Assembly (NCBI RefSeq): GCF_003269065.1
Contig: NZ_QLTA01000020.1
Span: 1-64,000 of the forward strand
Length of the DNA stretch: 64,000 nucleotides
Direction: 5' to 3'
Source of the DNA: Paracidovorax anthurii
Lineage (GTDB): Bacteria > Pseudomonadota > Gammaproteobacteria > Burkholderiales > Burkholderiaceae_C
Made by a program: the position numbers and the translations under genes. Positions 16,745 to 25,212 of this stretch are shown here, in pieces. Numbering within the stretch: the stretch's first letter is position 1; the number at the start of each line of letters is the position of its first letter. Under the pieces are notes generated by a model. That model saw nothing but the letters and a program-made list of their open reading frames with translations. It searched no databases and had not been told where the DNA came from.

Positions 16745-17587
16745 TCATTCCTTGTAATAGACGATCTGGTGGCTGCTGGCCAGCATGGTTCCGCCCTGGT
16801 TCCAGAGCTGCACCGTCTGGTCGAAGAAGCCGTTGCGGAACTCCTGCGCCCGGGCCTGCCCGAGCAGATGGCCGGTACCCGTCTCCGCGAGCGGGTCCCG
16901 GCCGGCATGGAAATACACGGTGAGCGACACGGTTCCGGCCGGCACCTGGCGCGCGCGGCGCAGCCACACGCGCGGGAAGAATACATCCGCCAGCGCCGCG
17001 AGCGCGCAGAAATCGAGCGGGCGCTGCGGCTCGTCGCGCATCCAGACCTGGCTCAGGCTGTTGTCGCCGCCGCCATCCCAGCGCTGGGGAATGCCCCCTT
17101 TCACCAGGCGCAGGTCATAGCGGTCCAGCCACCGCACGGGCAGGCCGCGGGTGATGCGCTCCAGGCCCTCGGGGCCGGGGGTTTCGGGCATGGGGGTGTC
17201 GGGCAGGCTCCAGGTCTCGCGCCGCGCGGCGGTGACGGCCGTCGCGGTCGTGGTCACCACCGGCGCGCCGTCGGGGCCGGCCTGGAGCACCGAGAGCGTC
17301 CAGTGCTGGGTGGAGCGGTTGGTGCGCACGGGGTCGGCCTGCACGGTGAATTCGCCCTCGGCGATGGCCCCCGCGTAGTTCACGGTGAGCGAGAGCGGAT
17401 CGCCGAGCCGGTCCGGATGCCGCATCACGGCCTGCAGCAGGACGGCGGCGGTGACGCCCCCGAACGGCCCGACCATATTCCAGTAAGCCGGCGAGGTGCG
17501 CGCGGTGTACCGGCCCGGGGCCGTGACCGAAAGCGCCAGCGCATCGTCCAGCGGATGGAGGGCAGAGGCATGGACAGCAGCGGTCAT
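16745..17587 (-). CDS. Acyl-CoA thioesterase II-like (double hot-dog) protein
   Basis: A 280-residue protein resembling TesB-like thioesterases with two hot-dog units. The first unit holds YWNMVGPFGGVTAAVLLQAV (residues ~35-54) and the second VSLTVYFHAGRDPL and QEFRNGFFDQTVQLWNQGG. It would hydrolyse acyl-CoA to free acid plus CoA. ATG 17587 was chosen because it starts immediately before the domain; a longer open frame runs upstream through the thiolase gene and is not coding. It lies 89 nt after the thiolase, across two GC-rich hairpins. Confidence 0.75.
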   Translation of the reverse strand: MTAAVHASALHPLDDALALSVTAPGRYTARTSPAYWNMVGPFGGVTAAVLLQAVMRHPDRLGDPLSLTVNYAGAIAEGEFTVQADPVRTNRSTQHWTLSVLQAGPDGAPVVTTTATAVTAARRETWSLPDTPMPETPGPEGLERITRGLPVRWLDRYDLRLVKGGIPQRWDGGGDNSLSQVWMRDEPQRPLDFCALAALADVFFPRVWLRRARQVPAGTVSLTVYFHAGRDPLAETGTGHLLGQARAQEFRNGFFDQTVQLWNQGGTMLASSHQIVYYKE

Positions 17588-17618
17588 GGGGTCTCCAATG
17601 TGTCGAGGAACGCCGGGA

Positions 17619-17664
17619 GGCGCCGTCGTGCGCGCGGCGCCCCGCCCGCACACCGGCGGGCGGG
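17619..17664. repeat. Tandem GC-rich hairpins between thiolase and thioesterase genes
   Basis: Two adjacent perfect stems lie in an 89-bp intercistronic gap: a 7-bp stem (17619-17625 with 17635-17641) and a 9-bp stem (17641-17649 with 17656-17664). No T run follows, so an RNA-processing or attenuating role fits better than a full terminator in the minus-strand operon. Confidence 0.4.
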
Positions 17665-17676
17665 CGGGCCGGGCCG

Positions 17677-18873
17677 TCAGACGCGCTCGAAGATGCCCGC
17701 GGCGCCCTGCCCCATGCCCACGCACATGGTGACCATGCCGCGCCGGAGGTTGTGGCGCTTGAGGGCATGCACCACGGTGGCCGCGCGGATGGCACCCGTG
17801 GCGCCCAGCGGGTGGCCCAGCGCGATGGCGCCGCCCATGGGATTGACCTTGGCCGGGTCCAGGCCGAGCTGGCGCACCACGGCGAGCGACTGCGCGGCGA
17901 AGGCCTCGTTCAGCTCGAACCAGTCGATGTCGTCCTGCTTCAGGCCCGCATAGCGCAGCGCGGCGGGAATGGCTTCGATGGGGCCGATGCCCATGATGGC
18001 CGGCGGCACGCCCTTGCTGGCATAGCTCACGAAGCGCGCCAGCGGGGTGAGGCCGAAGCGCTTGACCGCGGCCTCGCTCGCCAGGATCAGCGCACCGGCG
18101 CCGTCGCTGGTCTGCGAGCTGTTGCCGGCCGTCACCGTGCCGCGCGCGGCGAACACGGTCTTGAGCTTGGCGAGGCCCTCCAGGCTGGTGTCGGGGCGCG
18201 CGCCCTCGTCGAGCGACACGGTGCGCGTCTTCGCCACCGATTCGCCCGTCGCCAGGTCGGCCGTGCGGTCGGTCACTTCGATGGGCGTGATCTCGTCGGT
18301 GAATTCGCCGGCCTGCTGCGCCTTGAGCGCCCGCTGGTGCGACTGCAGCGCAAAGGCGTCCTGGTCCTCGCGGCTCACCTTCCACTGCTGCGCCACCTTC
18401 TCGGCCGTGAGGCCCATGCCGTAGGCGATGCCCACGTCGCCGTCCCGCGCGAAGATGCTGGGCGAGAGGCTGGGGCTGTTGCCCATCATGGGCACCATGC
18501 TCATGCTCTCCACGCCGGCGGCGATCATCACCTCGGCCTCGCCCACGCGGATGCGGTCGGCCGCCATCTGCACGGCCGAGAGGCCCGAGGCGCAGAAGCG
18601 GTTCACGGTGATGCCGCCCACGCCCGTAGGCAGGCCCGCCAGCACGGCGGCGATGCGCGCCACGTTCAGGCCCTGCTGGGCCTCGGGGATGGCGCAGCCG
18701 CAGACGATGTCCTCGATGGCGGCCGGGTCCAGGCCGGGCACCTGCGCCAGCGCGCTTTTCAGCGTGGTGGCCAGCAGGTCGTCGGGCCGATAGTTGCGGA
18801 AGTAGCCGCGGTGCGACTTGCCGATGGGCGTGCGCGTGGCGGCGACGATGTAGGCGTCTTGCAGTTGCTTCAT
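17677..18873 (-). CDS. Acetyl-CoA C-acyltransferase (thiolase)
   Basis: A 398-residue thiolase performing the last step of beta-oxidation, the cleavage of 3-ketoacyl-CoA by CoA. The acylated cysteine is C94 in NRFCASGLSA. The C-terminal catalytic histidine and cysteine lie in GGAIALGHPLGATGA and VTMCVGMGQGAAGIF. I chose ATG 18873 (MKQLQDAYIVAATRTPIG); a TTG at 18891 overlapping the upstream stop is also open but has no better ribosome site. It directly follows the FadN-type gene, forming the usual hydroxyacyl-CoA dehydrogenase/thiolase pair. FadA/FadI-like; the exact symbol is not assigned. Confidence 0.9.
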   Translation of the reverse strand: MKQLQDAYIVAATRTPIGKSHRGYFRNYRPDDLLATTLKSALAQVPGLDPAAIEDIVCGCAIPEAQQGLNVARIAAVLAGLPTGVGGITVNRFCASGLSAVQMAADRIRVGEAEVMIAAGVESMSMVPMMGNSPSLSPSIFARDGDVGIAYGMGLTAEKVAQQWKVSREDQDAFALQSHQRALKAQQAGEFTDEITPIEVTDRTADLATGESVAKTRTVSLDEGARPDTSLEGLAKLKTVFAARGTVTAGNSSQTSDGAGALILASEAAVKRFGLTPLARFVSYASKGVPPAIMGIGPIEAIPAALRYAGLKQDDIDWFELNEAFAAQSLAVVRQLGLDPAKVNPMGGAIALGHPLGATGAIRAATVVHALKRHNLRRGMVTMCVGMGQGAAGIFERV

Positions 18874-18887
18874 GGTCGTAGCTTCTT

Positions 18888-21287
18888 TCAATTGCGCAGC
18901 GGTTTACCGGTGTTGAGCATGCCCAGGATGCGCTCCTGCGTCTTGGGGTGCTGGATCAGGCTGCAGAACGCCTTGCGCTCCAGCGCCATCAGGTATTCCT
19001 CGCTCACCAGCGTGCCGGCATCGACGTCGCCGCCGCAGACGATCTCGGCGATCAGCGTGGCGATGTGCTGGTCGTGGTCGCTGATGAAGCCGCCGTCGCG
19101 CATGTTCACCAGTTGCCCGCGGATGGTGGCGATGCCGCTGCGCCCGGCCACGGGAAAGAGCCGCTTGTGCGGCGCGCGCCAGCCGCTGGCGGCCAGGGCG
19201 CGGGCTTCGTTGAGCGCGACGAAGAGCACTTCGTCCTTGTGCGGCACGACGATGTCGCTCTCCAGCAGGTAGCCGAGCTTTTTCGATTCGAGCGCGCTGG
19301 TGCCCACCTTGGCCATGGCCGCGGCGGTGAAGCCTTCGGTCAGGAAGGGCAGCAGGTCCTTGCCCGTGGAGGCCGCGGCGTTCTCGGCCGCGCGGCGCGC
19401 GATGTAGGTCAGGCCCCCGGCGCCCGGCACCAGGCCCACGCCCACTTCGACGAGGCCGATGTAGCTCTCCATGTGGGCCACGCGGCGCGCCGAATACACG
19501 GCCAGCTCGCAGCCGCCGCCCAGCGCCATGCCGTGGATGGCCGAGACCACCGGCACCTGGGCGTAGCGCAGGCGCAGCATGAGGTTCTGCAGCTCCTGCT
19601 CCACGCTCTCGATGGCCGAGATACCGGCGACCACGAAGGCGGGCATGGTGGCCGCCAGATCGGCCCCCACGCTGAAGGGCGCGTCGCCGGACCAGATCAC
19701 GAGGCCGTCGTATTCGCGCTCGGCGGTGTCGATGGCCTCGATCAGGCCTTCCATCACGTCGGGGCTGATCGCGTGCATCTTGCTCTGGATGCTGGCGATG
19801 AGCACCTTGCCGTCCAGCGTCCAGGTGCGCAGCGCATCGGACTCGCTGACGGTGGTGCCGGCCGTGCGCCAGTCGGGCAGGCTCTCGCCCAGCAGTTTTT
19901 CGGGGAAGTGCTGGCGCTCATAGACGGGCAGCTGGCGGCGCGGCACGAACGCCCCCTTCGATGCGCTCCACGAGCCCTCGGCCGTGTGCACGCCGCCGGC
20001 CTCGGCCACCGGGCCCTGGAAGACCCACCCGGGCAGCGGCGCCTTGCTGAGGGCCTTGCCGGCATCGATGTCCTCCTGGACCATCTTCGCCACCTCCAGC
20101 CAGCCGGCCTCCTGCCAGAGCTCGAAGGGGCCCTGCTTCATGCCGAAGCCCCAGCGCATGGCCTGGTCCACGTCGCGCGCGTTGTCGGCGATGGTGGCGA
20201 GGTGCACGGCGGCGTAGTGGAAGCTGTTGCGCAGGATGGCCCAGAGGAACCGGCCCTGCGCGCCCTCGGCATTGCGCAGCAGCTTCAGGCGCTCGGCGGC
20301 GGGCTTCTTGAGCATGCGGCCGTACACCTCGTCGCCCTTCTGGCCGCCGGGCACGTAGTCGCCTTCGGCCAGGTCGAAGCGCAGGATGTCGCGGCCCACC
20401 TTCTTGTAGAAGCCGGCCTTGGACTTCTGGCCGAGATTCTTCATCTCGATCAGCTTCGTTAAAACTTCCGGCGTGCCGAAGCTGCCGTAGAACGGATCGG
20501 TCTCTTCGGTCAGGTTGTCCTGCAGCGTCTTGATGACGTGGGCCATGGTGTCCAGGCCCACCACGTCGGCAGTGCGGAAAGTGCCGCTGGAGGCGCGGCC
20601 GAGCTTCTTGCCCGTGAGGTCGTCCACCACGTCGTAGGTGAGGCCGAAGTTCTCCACCTCCTTCATCGTCGCCAGCATGCCGGCGATGCCGACGCGGTTG
20701 GCGATGAAGTTGGGCGTGTCGTGCGCGCGCACCACGCCCTTGCCCAGGCCGCTGGTCACGAAGGCTTCGAGTTGGTCGAGCACCTCGGGCTTCGTGGTGG
20801 GCGTGTCGATCAGTTCCACCAGCGCCATGTAGCGCGGCGGGTTGAAGAAGTGGATGCCGCAAAAGCGCGGCTTGATCGCGTCGGGCAGCGCTTCACTGAG
20901 CTTCGTGATCGACAGGCCCGAGGTGTTCGACGCCACGATGGCGCCCGGCGCGACGAACGGCGCGATCTTCCTGTAGAGGTCGAGCTTCCAGTCCATGCGC
21001 TCGGCGATGGCCTCGATGATGAGGTCGCAGCCGCGCAGCTGCTCCAGGTGCTCTTCGTAGTTGGCCTGGCCGATGAGCGCGGCATCCTCGGCCACGCCCA
21101 GGGGAGCGGGCTTGAGCTTCTTGAGCCCTTCGATGGCCTGGGTGACGATACCGTTCTTCGGTCCTTCCTTGGCGGGAAGATCGAACAGCACCACGGGCAC
21201 CTTCACGTTGGCGAGGTGGGCGGCGATCTGCGCGCCCATCACGCCCGCGCCGAGCACGGCGACTTTCTTCACTTGGAATCGGGACAT
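18888..21287 (-). CDS. 3-Hydroxyacyl-CoA dehydrogenase/enoyl-CoA hydratase, FadN-type
   Basis: A 799-residue bifunctional beta-oxidation enzyme. The NAD-binding Rossmann motif VLGAGVMGAQIAAHLAN is at residues 10-26, followed by the dehydrogenase core (FCGIHFFNPPRYM). A C-terminal crotonase domain contains IHGMALGGGCELAVYSAR near residues 580-600. The dehydrogenase-first order and length match FadN of Bacillus rather than E. coli FadB, where the hydratase domain comes first. Its stop codon overlaps the upstream edge of the thiolase leader, so the two are co-transcribed. It is preceded by a small DUF2147 gene. Confidence 0.9.
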   Translation of the reverse strand: MSRFQVKKVAVLGAGVMGAQIAAHLANVKVPVVLFDLPAKEGPKNGIVTQAIEGLKKLKPAPLGVAEDAALIGQANYEEHLEQLRGCDLIIEAIAERMDWKLDLYRKIAPFVAPGAIVASNTSGLSITKLSEALPDAIKPRFCGIHFFNPPRYMALVELIDTPTTKPEVLDQLEAFVTSGLGKGVVRAHDTPNFIANRVGIAGMLATMKEVENFGLTYDVVDDLTGKKLGRASSGTFRTADVVGLDTMAHVIKTLQDNLTEETDPFYGSFGTPEVLTKLIEMKNLGQKSKAGFYKKVGRDILRFDLAEGDYVPGGQKGDEVYGRMLKKPAAERLKLLRNAEGAQGRFLWAILRNSFHYAAVHLATIADNARDVDQAMRWGFGMKQGPFELWQEAGWLEVAKMVQEDIDAGKALSKAPLPGWVFQGPVAEAGGVHTAEGSWSASKGAFVPRRQLPVYERQHFPEKLLGESLPDWRTAGTTVSESDALRTWTLDGKVLIASIQSKMHAISPDVMEGLIEAIDTAEREYDGLVIWSGDAPFSVGADLAATMPAFVVAGISAIESVEQELQNLMLRLRYAQVPVVSAIHGMALGGGCELAVYSARRVAHMESYIGLVEVGVGLVPGAGGLTYIARRAAENAAASTGKDLLPFLTEGFTAAAMAKVGTSALESKKLGYLLESDIVVPHKDEVLFVALNEARALAASGWRAPHKRLFPVAGRSGIATIRGQLVNMRDGGFISDHDQHIATLIAEIVCGGDVDAGTLVSEEYLMALERKAFCSLIQHPKTQERILGMLNTGKPLRN

Positions 21288-21309
21288 GGTGGATTTCTTG
21301 TCGAATGGG

Positions 21310-21744
21310 TTACTGCACGCGCTGCCAGACCTGGGTGCGCCAGAAGGGGCCGAGGTAGCCGCGCACCTCCAGCTTCTGGCCGCCCTCGATGGGCGTGAAG
21401 CTGGCGCGGTATTCCTTGCCGTTCTCGGGGTCGAGGATCTTGCCGCCCTCCCAGACGTCCTTGCCCTCGGCCTTTTTGCCGCCCCGGATGATCTCCAGCC
21501 CGGCGATGGGCTGGCCCTTGCGGTCGTCCGTGCATTCGATGCAGGTGGCGCCGGGCTGGGTGTCCTTCTTGAGCGACTTCTCGATGCGGCCCGTCAGCGC
21601 GCCCTCCGCCTCGGCGATGCGGATCTCGGCCTTGGCCTCGCCGCTCTTGTCGTCGATGCTGCGCCAGGTTCCCACGGGGGACACCTGGGCCCAGGAAGGC
21701 AGCGCAGACGCTACCAGAACAATAGCAAACAACGTAGATTTCAT
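21310..21744 (-). CDS. DUF2147 exported protein
   Basis: A 144-residue protein with a Sec signal peptide (hydrophobic stretch ending LPSWAQ, cleavage near residue 20) and a DUF2147 domain. Landmarks are SPVGTWRSIDDKSG, two cysteines in CIECTDDRKG and ILDPENGKEYRASF, ending in the LEVRGYLGPFWRTQVWQRV pattern. Function of the family is unknown; a lipid-binding-like beta barrel has been suggested from its size and strand pattern, which is inference. It sits within the beta-oxidation operon, 22 nt before the FadN-type gene, a recurrent arrangement in Comamonadaceae to my knowledge. Confidence 0.85.
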   Translation of the reverse strand: MKSTLFAIVLVASALPSWAQVSPVGTWRSIDDKSGEAKAEIRIAEAEGALTGRIEKSLKKDTQPGATCIECTDDRKGQPIAGLEIIRGGKKAEGKDVWEGGKILDPENGKEYRASFTPIEGGQKLEVRGYLGPFWRTQVWQRVQ

Positions 21745-21795
21745 GGCGACTTCCTTCCGTTCCGGGTCAGAAAATGGCGGGGGAGCGCACGGCGC

Positions 21796-23592
21796 TCAGG
21801 CCAGGGCCGCGTCGGTGTCCATGAGCGACCTGGCGCCGGCGCGCGCGGTGCGCATCAGCGTGGCCGTCTCGGGGAACAGCTTGGCGAAGTAGAAACGCGC
21901 CGTCTGCAGCTTGGCCTGGTAGAACGGGTCCGCGTTGCCCGCCGCGATCTGGCGCAGCGCCACCTGGGCCATGCGCGCGAACATGTAGCCGAACACGAGG
22001 TGGCCCGCCACGCGCAGGTAGTCCACGGCTGCAGCGCCCACTTCGTCAGGGTTCTGGAAACCCTTGAAGCCGATCTCGGTGGTGAACTTAGGTAACTGGT
22101 CGCCCAGATAGGCGATGGGGTTGATGAACTCGGCCATCTTCTCGTTCACGCCCTCTTCTTCCACCAGCTTGCCCACCAGCTTGCCGAACTTCTTGAGCGT
22201 GGCGCCGTTGTTGCCCAGGATCTTGCGGCCCAGCAGGTCCAGCGACTGGATGGTGTTGGTGCCCTCGTAGATCATGTTGATGCGGTTGTCCCGCACGAAC
22301 TGCTCCATGCCCCATTCCTTGATGAAGCCGTGGCCGCCGAAGACCTGCATGCAGGCGTTGGTGGCGACGTGGCCGTTGTCGGTGATGAAGGCCTTGACGA
22401 TGGGCGTGAGCAGCGCGACGAGTTCGTCGCTGTCCTTGCGCACCTTTTCGTCGGGGTGGCTGTGCGCCTTGTCCAGCAGCAGCGTGCAGTAGATCTGCAG
22501 GGCGCGCGCGCCCTCGGCATAGGCCTTGGCGGTGAGCAGCATCTTGCGCACGTCGGGGTGCACGATGATGGGGTCGGCATCCTTGTCCTTGGCCTTGGTG
22601 CCCGAGAGACTGCGCATCTGCACGCGGTCCTTGGCATAGGCCAGCGCATTCTGGAAGGCGACTTCCGTGAGGCCCAGCGACTGGTTGCCCACGCCCAGAC
22701 GCGCGGCGTTCATCATCACGAACATGGCCTGCAGGCCCTTGTGCGGCTGGCCCACCAGCGTGCCGATGGCGCCGTCGATGGCGATCTGCGCGGTGGCGTT
22801 GCCGTGGATGCCCATCTTGTGCTCCAGGCCCGCGCAGTAGATCGGGTTGCGCTCGCCCAGGGAGCCGTCGGCGTTCACCTTGAACTTGGGCACCACGAAC
22901 AGGCTGATGCCCTTGCTGCCCTTAGGCGCATCGGGCAGGCGCGCGAGCACCAGGTGCACGATGTTCTCGGTGAAGTCGTGCTCGCCCGCGCTGATGAAGA
23001 TCTTGTTGCCGGTGATCTTGTAGCTGCCGTCCGCCTGCGGCTCGGCCTTGGTGCGCAGCAGGCCCAGGTCGGTGCCGCAGTGGGGTTCGGTCAGGCACAT
23101 GGTGCCGGTCCACTCGCCGCTCGTGAGCTTGGGCAGGTAGAGCTTCTTCTGCTCCTCGGTGCCGTGCGCGTGCAGGGCCTCGTAGGCGCCGTGCGAGAGG
23201 CCGGGGTACATGGTCCAGGCCTGGTTGGCGCTGTTGAGCATCTCGTAGAGGCACTGGTTGAGCACGAAGGGCAGGCCCTGGCCGCCGTACTCGGGCTCGC
23301 ACGACAGGGCCGCCCAGCCGCCCTCCACGTACTGCGCGTAGGCCTCCTTGAAGCCCTTGGGCGTGGCGACCTCGTGGGTGGCCTTGTCGAGCGTGCAGCC
23401 TTCCTCGTCGCCGCTGATGTTGAGCGGGAACGCCACGCCGGCCGCGAACTTGCCGGCCTCTTCGAGCACCGCGTTGACCGTGTCGGCATCCACCTCGGCG
23501 TGGCGCGGAATCGCCTTGAACTCTTCCGTGACCTGGAAGACCTCATGGAGGACGAATTGCATGTCGCGCAGGGGGGGCGTGTAGGTCGGCAT
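21796..23592 (-). CDS. Acyl-CoA dehydrogenase with bacterial C-terminal extension
   Basis: A 598-residue FAD-dependent acyl-CoA dehydrogenase catalysing the first beta-oxidation step. The FAD-binding MCLTEPHCGTDLG (near residue 166) and the catalytic-base region MIYEGTNTIQSLDLLGRK (near residue 440) are clear. The extra C-terminal helical domain (residues ~465-590) is the one found in large bacterial dehydrogenases. It is the first structural gene after the TetR regulator and is followed by DUF2147. Chain-length preference cannot be read from sequence. Confidence 0.9.
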   Translation of the reverse strand: MPTYTPPLRDMQFVLHEVFQVTEEFKAIPRHAEVDADTVNAVLEEAGKFAAGVAFPLNISGDEEGCTLDKATHEVATPKGFKEAYAQYVEGGWAALSCEPEYGGQGLPFVLNQCLYEMLNSANQAWTMYPGLSHGAYEALHAHGTEEQKKLYLPKLTSGEWTGTMCLTEPHCGTDLGLLRTKAEPQADGSYKITGNKIFISAGEHDFTENIVHLVLARLPDAPKGSKGISLFVVPKFKVNADGSLGERNPIYCAGLEHKMGIHGNATAQIAIDGAIGTLVGQPHKGLQAMFVMMNAARLGVGNQSLGLTEVAFQNALAYAKDRVQMRSLSGTKAKDKDADPIIVHPDVRKMLLTAKAYAEGARALQIYCTLLLDKAHSHPDEKVRKDSDELVALLTPIVKAFITDNGHVATNACMQVFGGHGFIKEWGMEQFVRDNRINMIYEGTNTIQSLDLLGRKILGNNGATLKKFGKLVGKLVEEEGVNEKMAEFINPIAYLGDQLPKFTTEIGFKGFQNPDEVGAAAVDYLRVAGHLVFGYMFARMAQVALRQIAAGNADPFYQAKLQTARFYFAKLFPETATLMRTARAGARSLMDTDAALA

Positions 23593-23646
23593 GAAGGCTC
23601 CTTGGAACGGTGCTTGGTATGGGTGGAAAAACGGATGTCGTGGAAA

Positions 23647-24312
23647 TCAACCCGCCGGCGGGACGGCATGGCGGGCGAGCAGGTTGTCGAAGCCGGCATT
23701 GGCCCGGTCAATGGAGCCGGGCGAGCGCAGGAAGCGCGCCTCGTAGTGCAGCGCGAGGATGAGGCCGTGGATCTCGAACAGCATCTGCTCGGCATCCACT
23801 CCGGCGCGCACCTCGCCCAGTTCCTTGCATTGCTCGATGGCGCGCTTCATCGCCGCGTGCCAGGTGAGCACCGAGCTGGCGAGCGCGTCGCGCACCGGGC
23901 CCGTGCGGTCGTCGAACTCCACGGCGCCGCTGATGTAGATGCAGCCGGAGTCGATTTCGATGGAGGTGCGCTTCATCCAGTTATCGAACAGCGCGCGCAG
24001 GCGGTCCAGCCCGCGCGGCGCGGACATGGCGGGATAGAACACTTCCTGCTCGAAGCGCGCGTGGTATTCGCGGATCACCGAGATCTGCAGCTCCTCGCGC
24101 GAACCGAAGTGCGCGAAGACGCCGGACTTGCTCATCCCCGTCACGTCGGCCAGCGCGCCGATGGACAACCCCTCCAGCCCGATGTGCGTGGCCAGCCCGA
24201 GCGCCGCATCGACGATGGCGGCCTTGGTCTGCTGCCCCTTCTGGAGCGCGCGGCCCTCCCGGGCGGCGATCGCACGGGATGTCTTGGGGGAAATGGTGGG
24301 CACGGATGGCAA
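23647..24312 (-). CDS. TetR-family regulator of the beta-oxidation operon
   Basis: A 221-residue TetR repressor. Its N-terminal helix-turn-helix is at residues ~30-75 (GLEGLSIGALADVTGMSKSG, VFAHFGSREELQ). The ligand domain carries CIYISGAVEFDDRTG. It is the first gene of the minus-strand fatty-acid operon, 54 nt before the acyl-CoA dehydrogenase gene, with a perfect palindrome 11 nt upstream of its start. Autorepression and repression of the operon, relieved by acyl-CoA, is the likely scheme, by analogy to other fatty-acid TetR proteins. Confidence 0.85.
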   Translation of the reverse strand: MPSVPTISPKTSRAIAAREGRALQKGQQTKAAIVDAALGLATHIGLEGLSIGALADVTGMSKSGVFAHFGSREELQISVIREYHARFEQEVFYPAMSAPRGLDRLRALFDNWMKRTSIEIDSGCIYISGAVEFDDRTGPVRDALASSVLTWHAAMKRAIEQCKELGEVRAGVDAEQMLFEIHGLILALHYEARFLRSPGSIDRANAGFDNLLARHAVPPAG

Positions 24313-24322
24313 GAAATAAAAC

Positions 24323-24334
24323 GAACGATCGTTC
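24323..24334. promoter_or_regulatory. Palindromic operator upstream of the TetR gene
   Basis: GAACGATCGTTC is a perfect 12-bp palindrome inside an A/T-bordered stretch (AAAAC before it, TATTTT after it). It lies 11-22 nt before the ATG of the TetR gene. Size, symmetry and place fit a TetR operator; the start of transcription is probably within or beside it. Confidence 0.65.
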
Positions 24335-24489
24335 TATTTTGCAGCAAAAGCGCCGCCGCGCGCCAGCCCGTCCGGGCCATGGAAGGAACATTCAGGGTAA
24401 ACCCCGAGCGCGCACGGGGCCGCGCCGCCACGAGGGCGACGGGGTACTCAAGCCGGTGGAAGAGGCCCGCCGCGCGGGCCGGGCGGGAC

Positions 24490-25161
24490 CTACAGCAGCA
24501 GCGCCAGGGTGGCCTCGACGTGCTCGGTGGGCGGGCGGCGCAGGCCGCTGCGCGCGCAGCGCTGGAGCCGTCCGCGCACGAGGTCGCAGAGGGCCGCGGC
24601 CCGCACCTGCGCGTCGGCCGAGGGGGTGGCCGATCCGGCCGCCTCGGCGGCGGGCCGCAGGCACTGGCGCAGCGTGGCCTCGATCTTGTCGAAGAACTGG
24701 TTCATGCGCTGCTGCAGGCGCTCGTGCTCCAGGACGAGGGCATCGCCCACCATCACGCGCACCATGCCCGGATTGCGCTCGCCGAACTGCAGCACCATGG
24801 CGACCACGCGGGCGGCGCGGCGCGCGCCCTCCATGGCGGGGTCGGCCGCATCGCCGCCCGCGCCTTCGCGGTCCATGATCTGGTTCACGAGGGAGAAGAC
24901 CGACTGCTCGATGAACTCGATCAGGCCCTCGAACATCTGCGCCTTGCTGGCGAAGTGGCGGTAGAGCGCCGCCTCGCTCACCTCCAGGCGGGCCGCCAGC
25001 GCGGCCGTGGTGACGCGCTCCCCGCCGGGCTGCTCCAGCATGGAGGCCAGCGTCTGCAGGATCTGCACGCGCCGCTCCCCGGGCTTGGGCCTGCGCCGCA
25101 CGGCCGGAGCGGCCTCGGCCACGGCGCCGTTGTCTGAAGAGGGGGGAACGGTGTCTTGCAT
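24490..25161 (-). CDS. slmA: Nucleoid occlusion factor SlmA
   Basis: A 223-residue TetR-fold protein of the SlmA type, which binds specific chromosomal sites and blocks FtsZ assembly over the nucleoid. The DNA-binding domain is at residues ~30-85 (VTTAALAARLEVSEAALYRHF, in part), followed by SKAQMFEGLIEFIEQSVFSL, a stretch typical of SlmA. ATG 25161 (MQDTVPP) was chosen over an upstream start because the frame before it has no family similarity. The N-terminus is a Pro/Ala-rich tail, longer than in E. coli SlmA (198 residues). In betaproteobacteria slmA often lies near argB, as here. Confidence 0.8.
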   Translation of the reverse strand: MQDTVPPSSDNGAVAEAAPAVRRRPKPGERRVQILQTLASMLEQPGGERVTTAALAARLEVSEAALYRHFASKAQMFEGLIEFIEQSVFSLVNQIMDREGAGGDAADPAMEGARRAARVVAMVLQFGERNPGMVRVMVGDALVLEHERLQQRMNQFFDKIEATLRQCLRPAAEAAGSATPSADAQVRAAALCDLVRGRLQRCARSGLRRPPTEHVEATLALLL

Positions 25162-25212
25162 GGCGCAACAGCTGTGTGCAATTGATTCTCGCACACGGCC
25201 ATGACGCCCCTT

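Noticed and set aside
22330..25137. 935-codon plus-strand frame
   Set aside because: Spans several minus-strand genes including an operator; composition rich in His, Gln and Val is typical of reversed coding frames.
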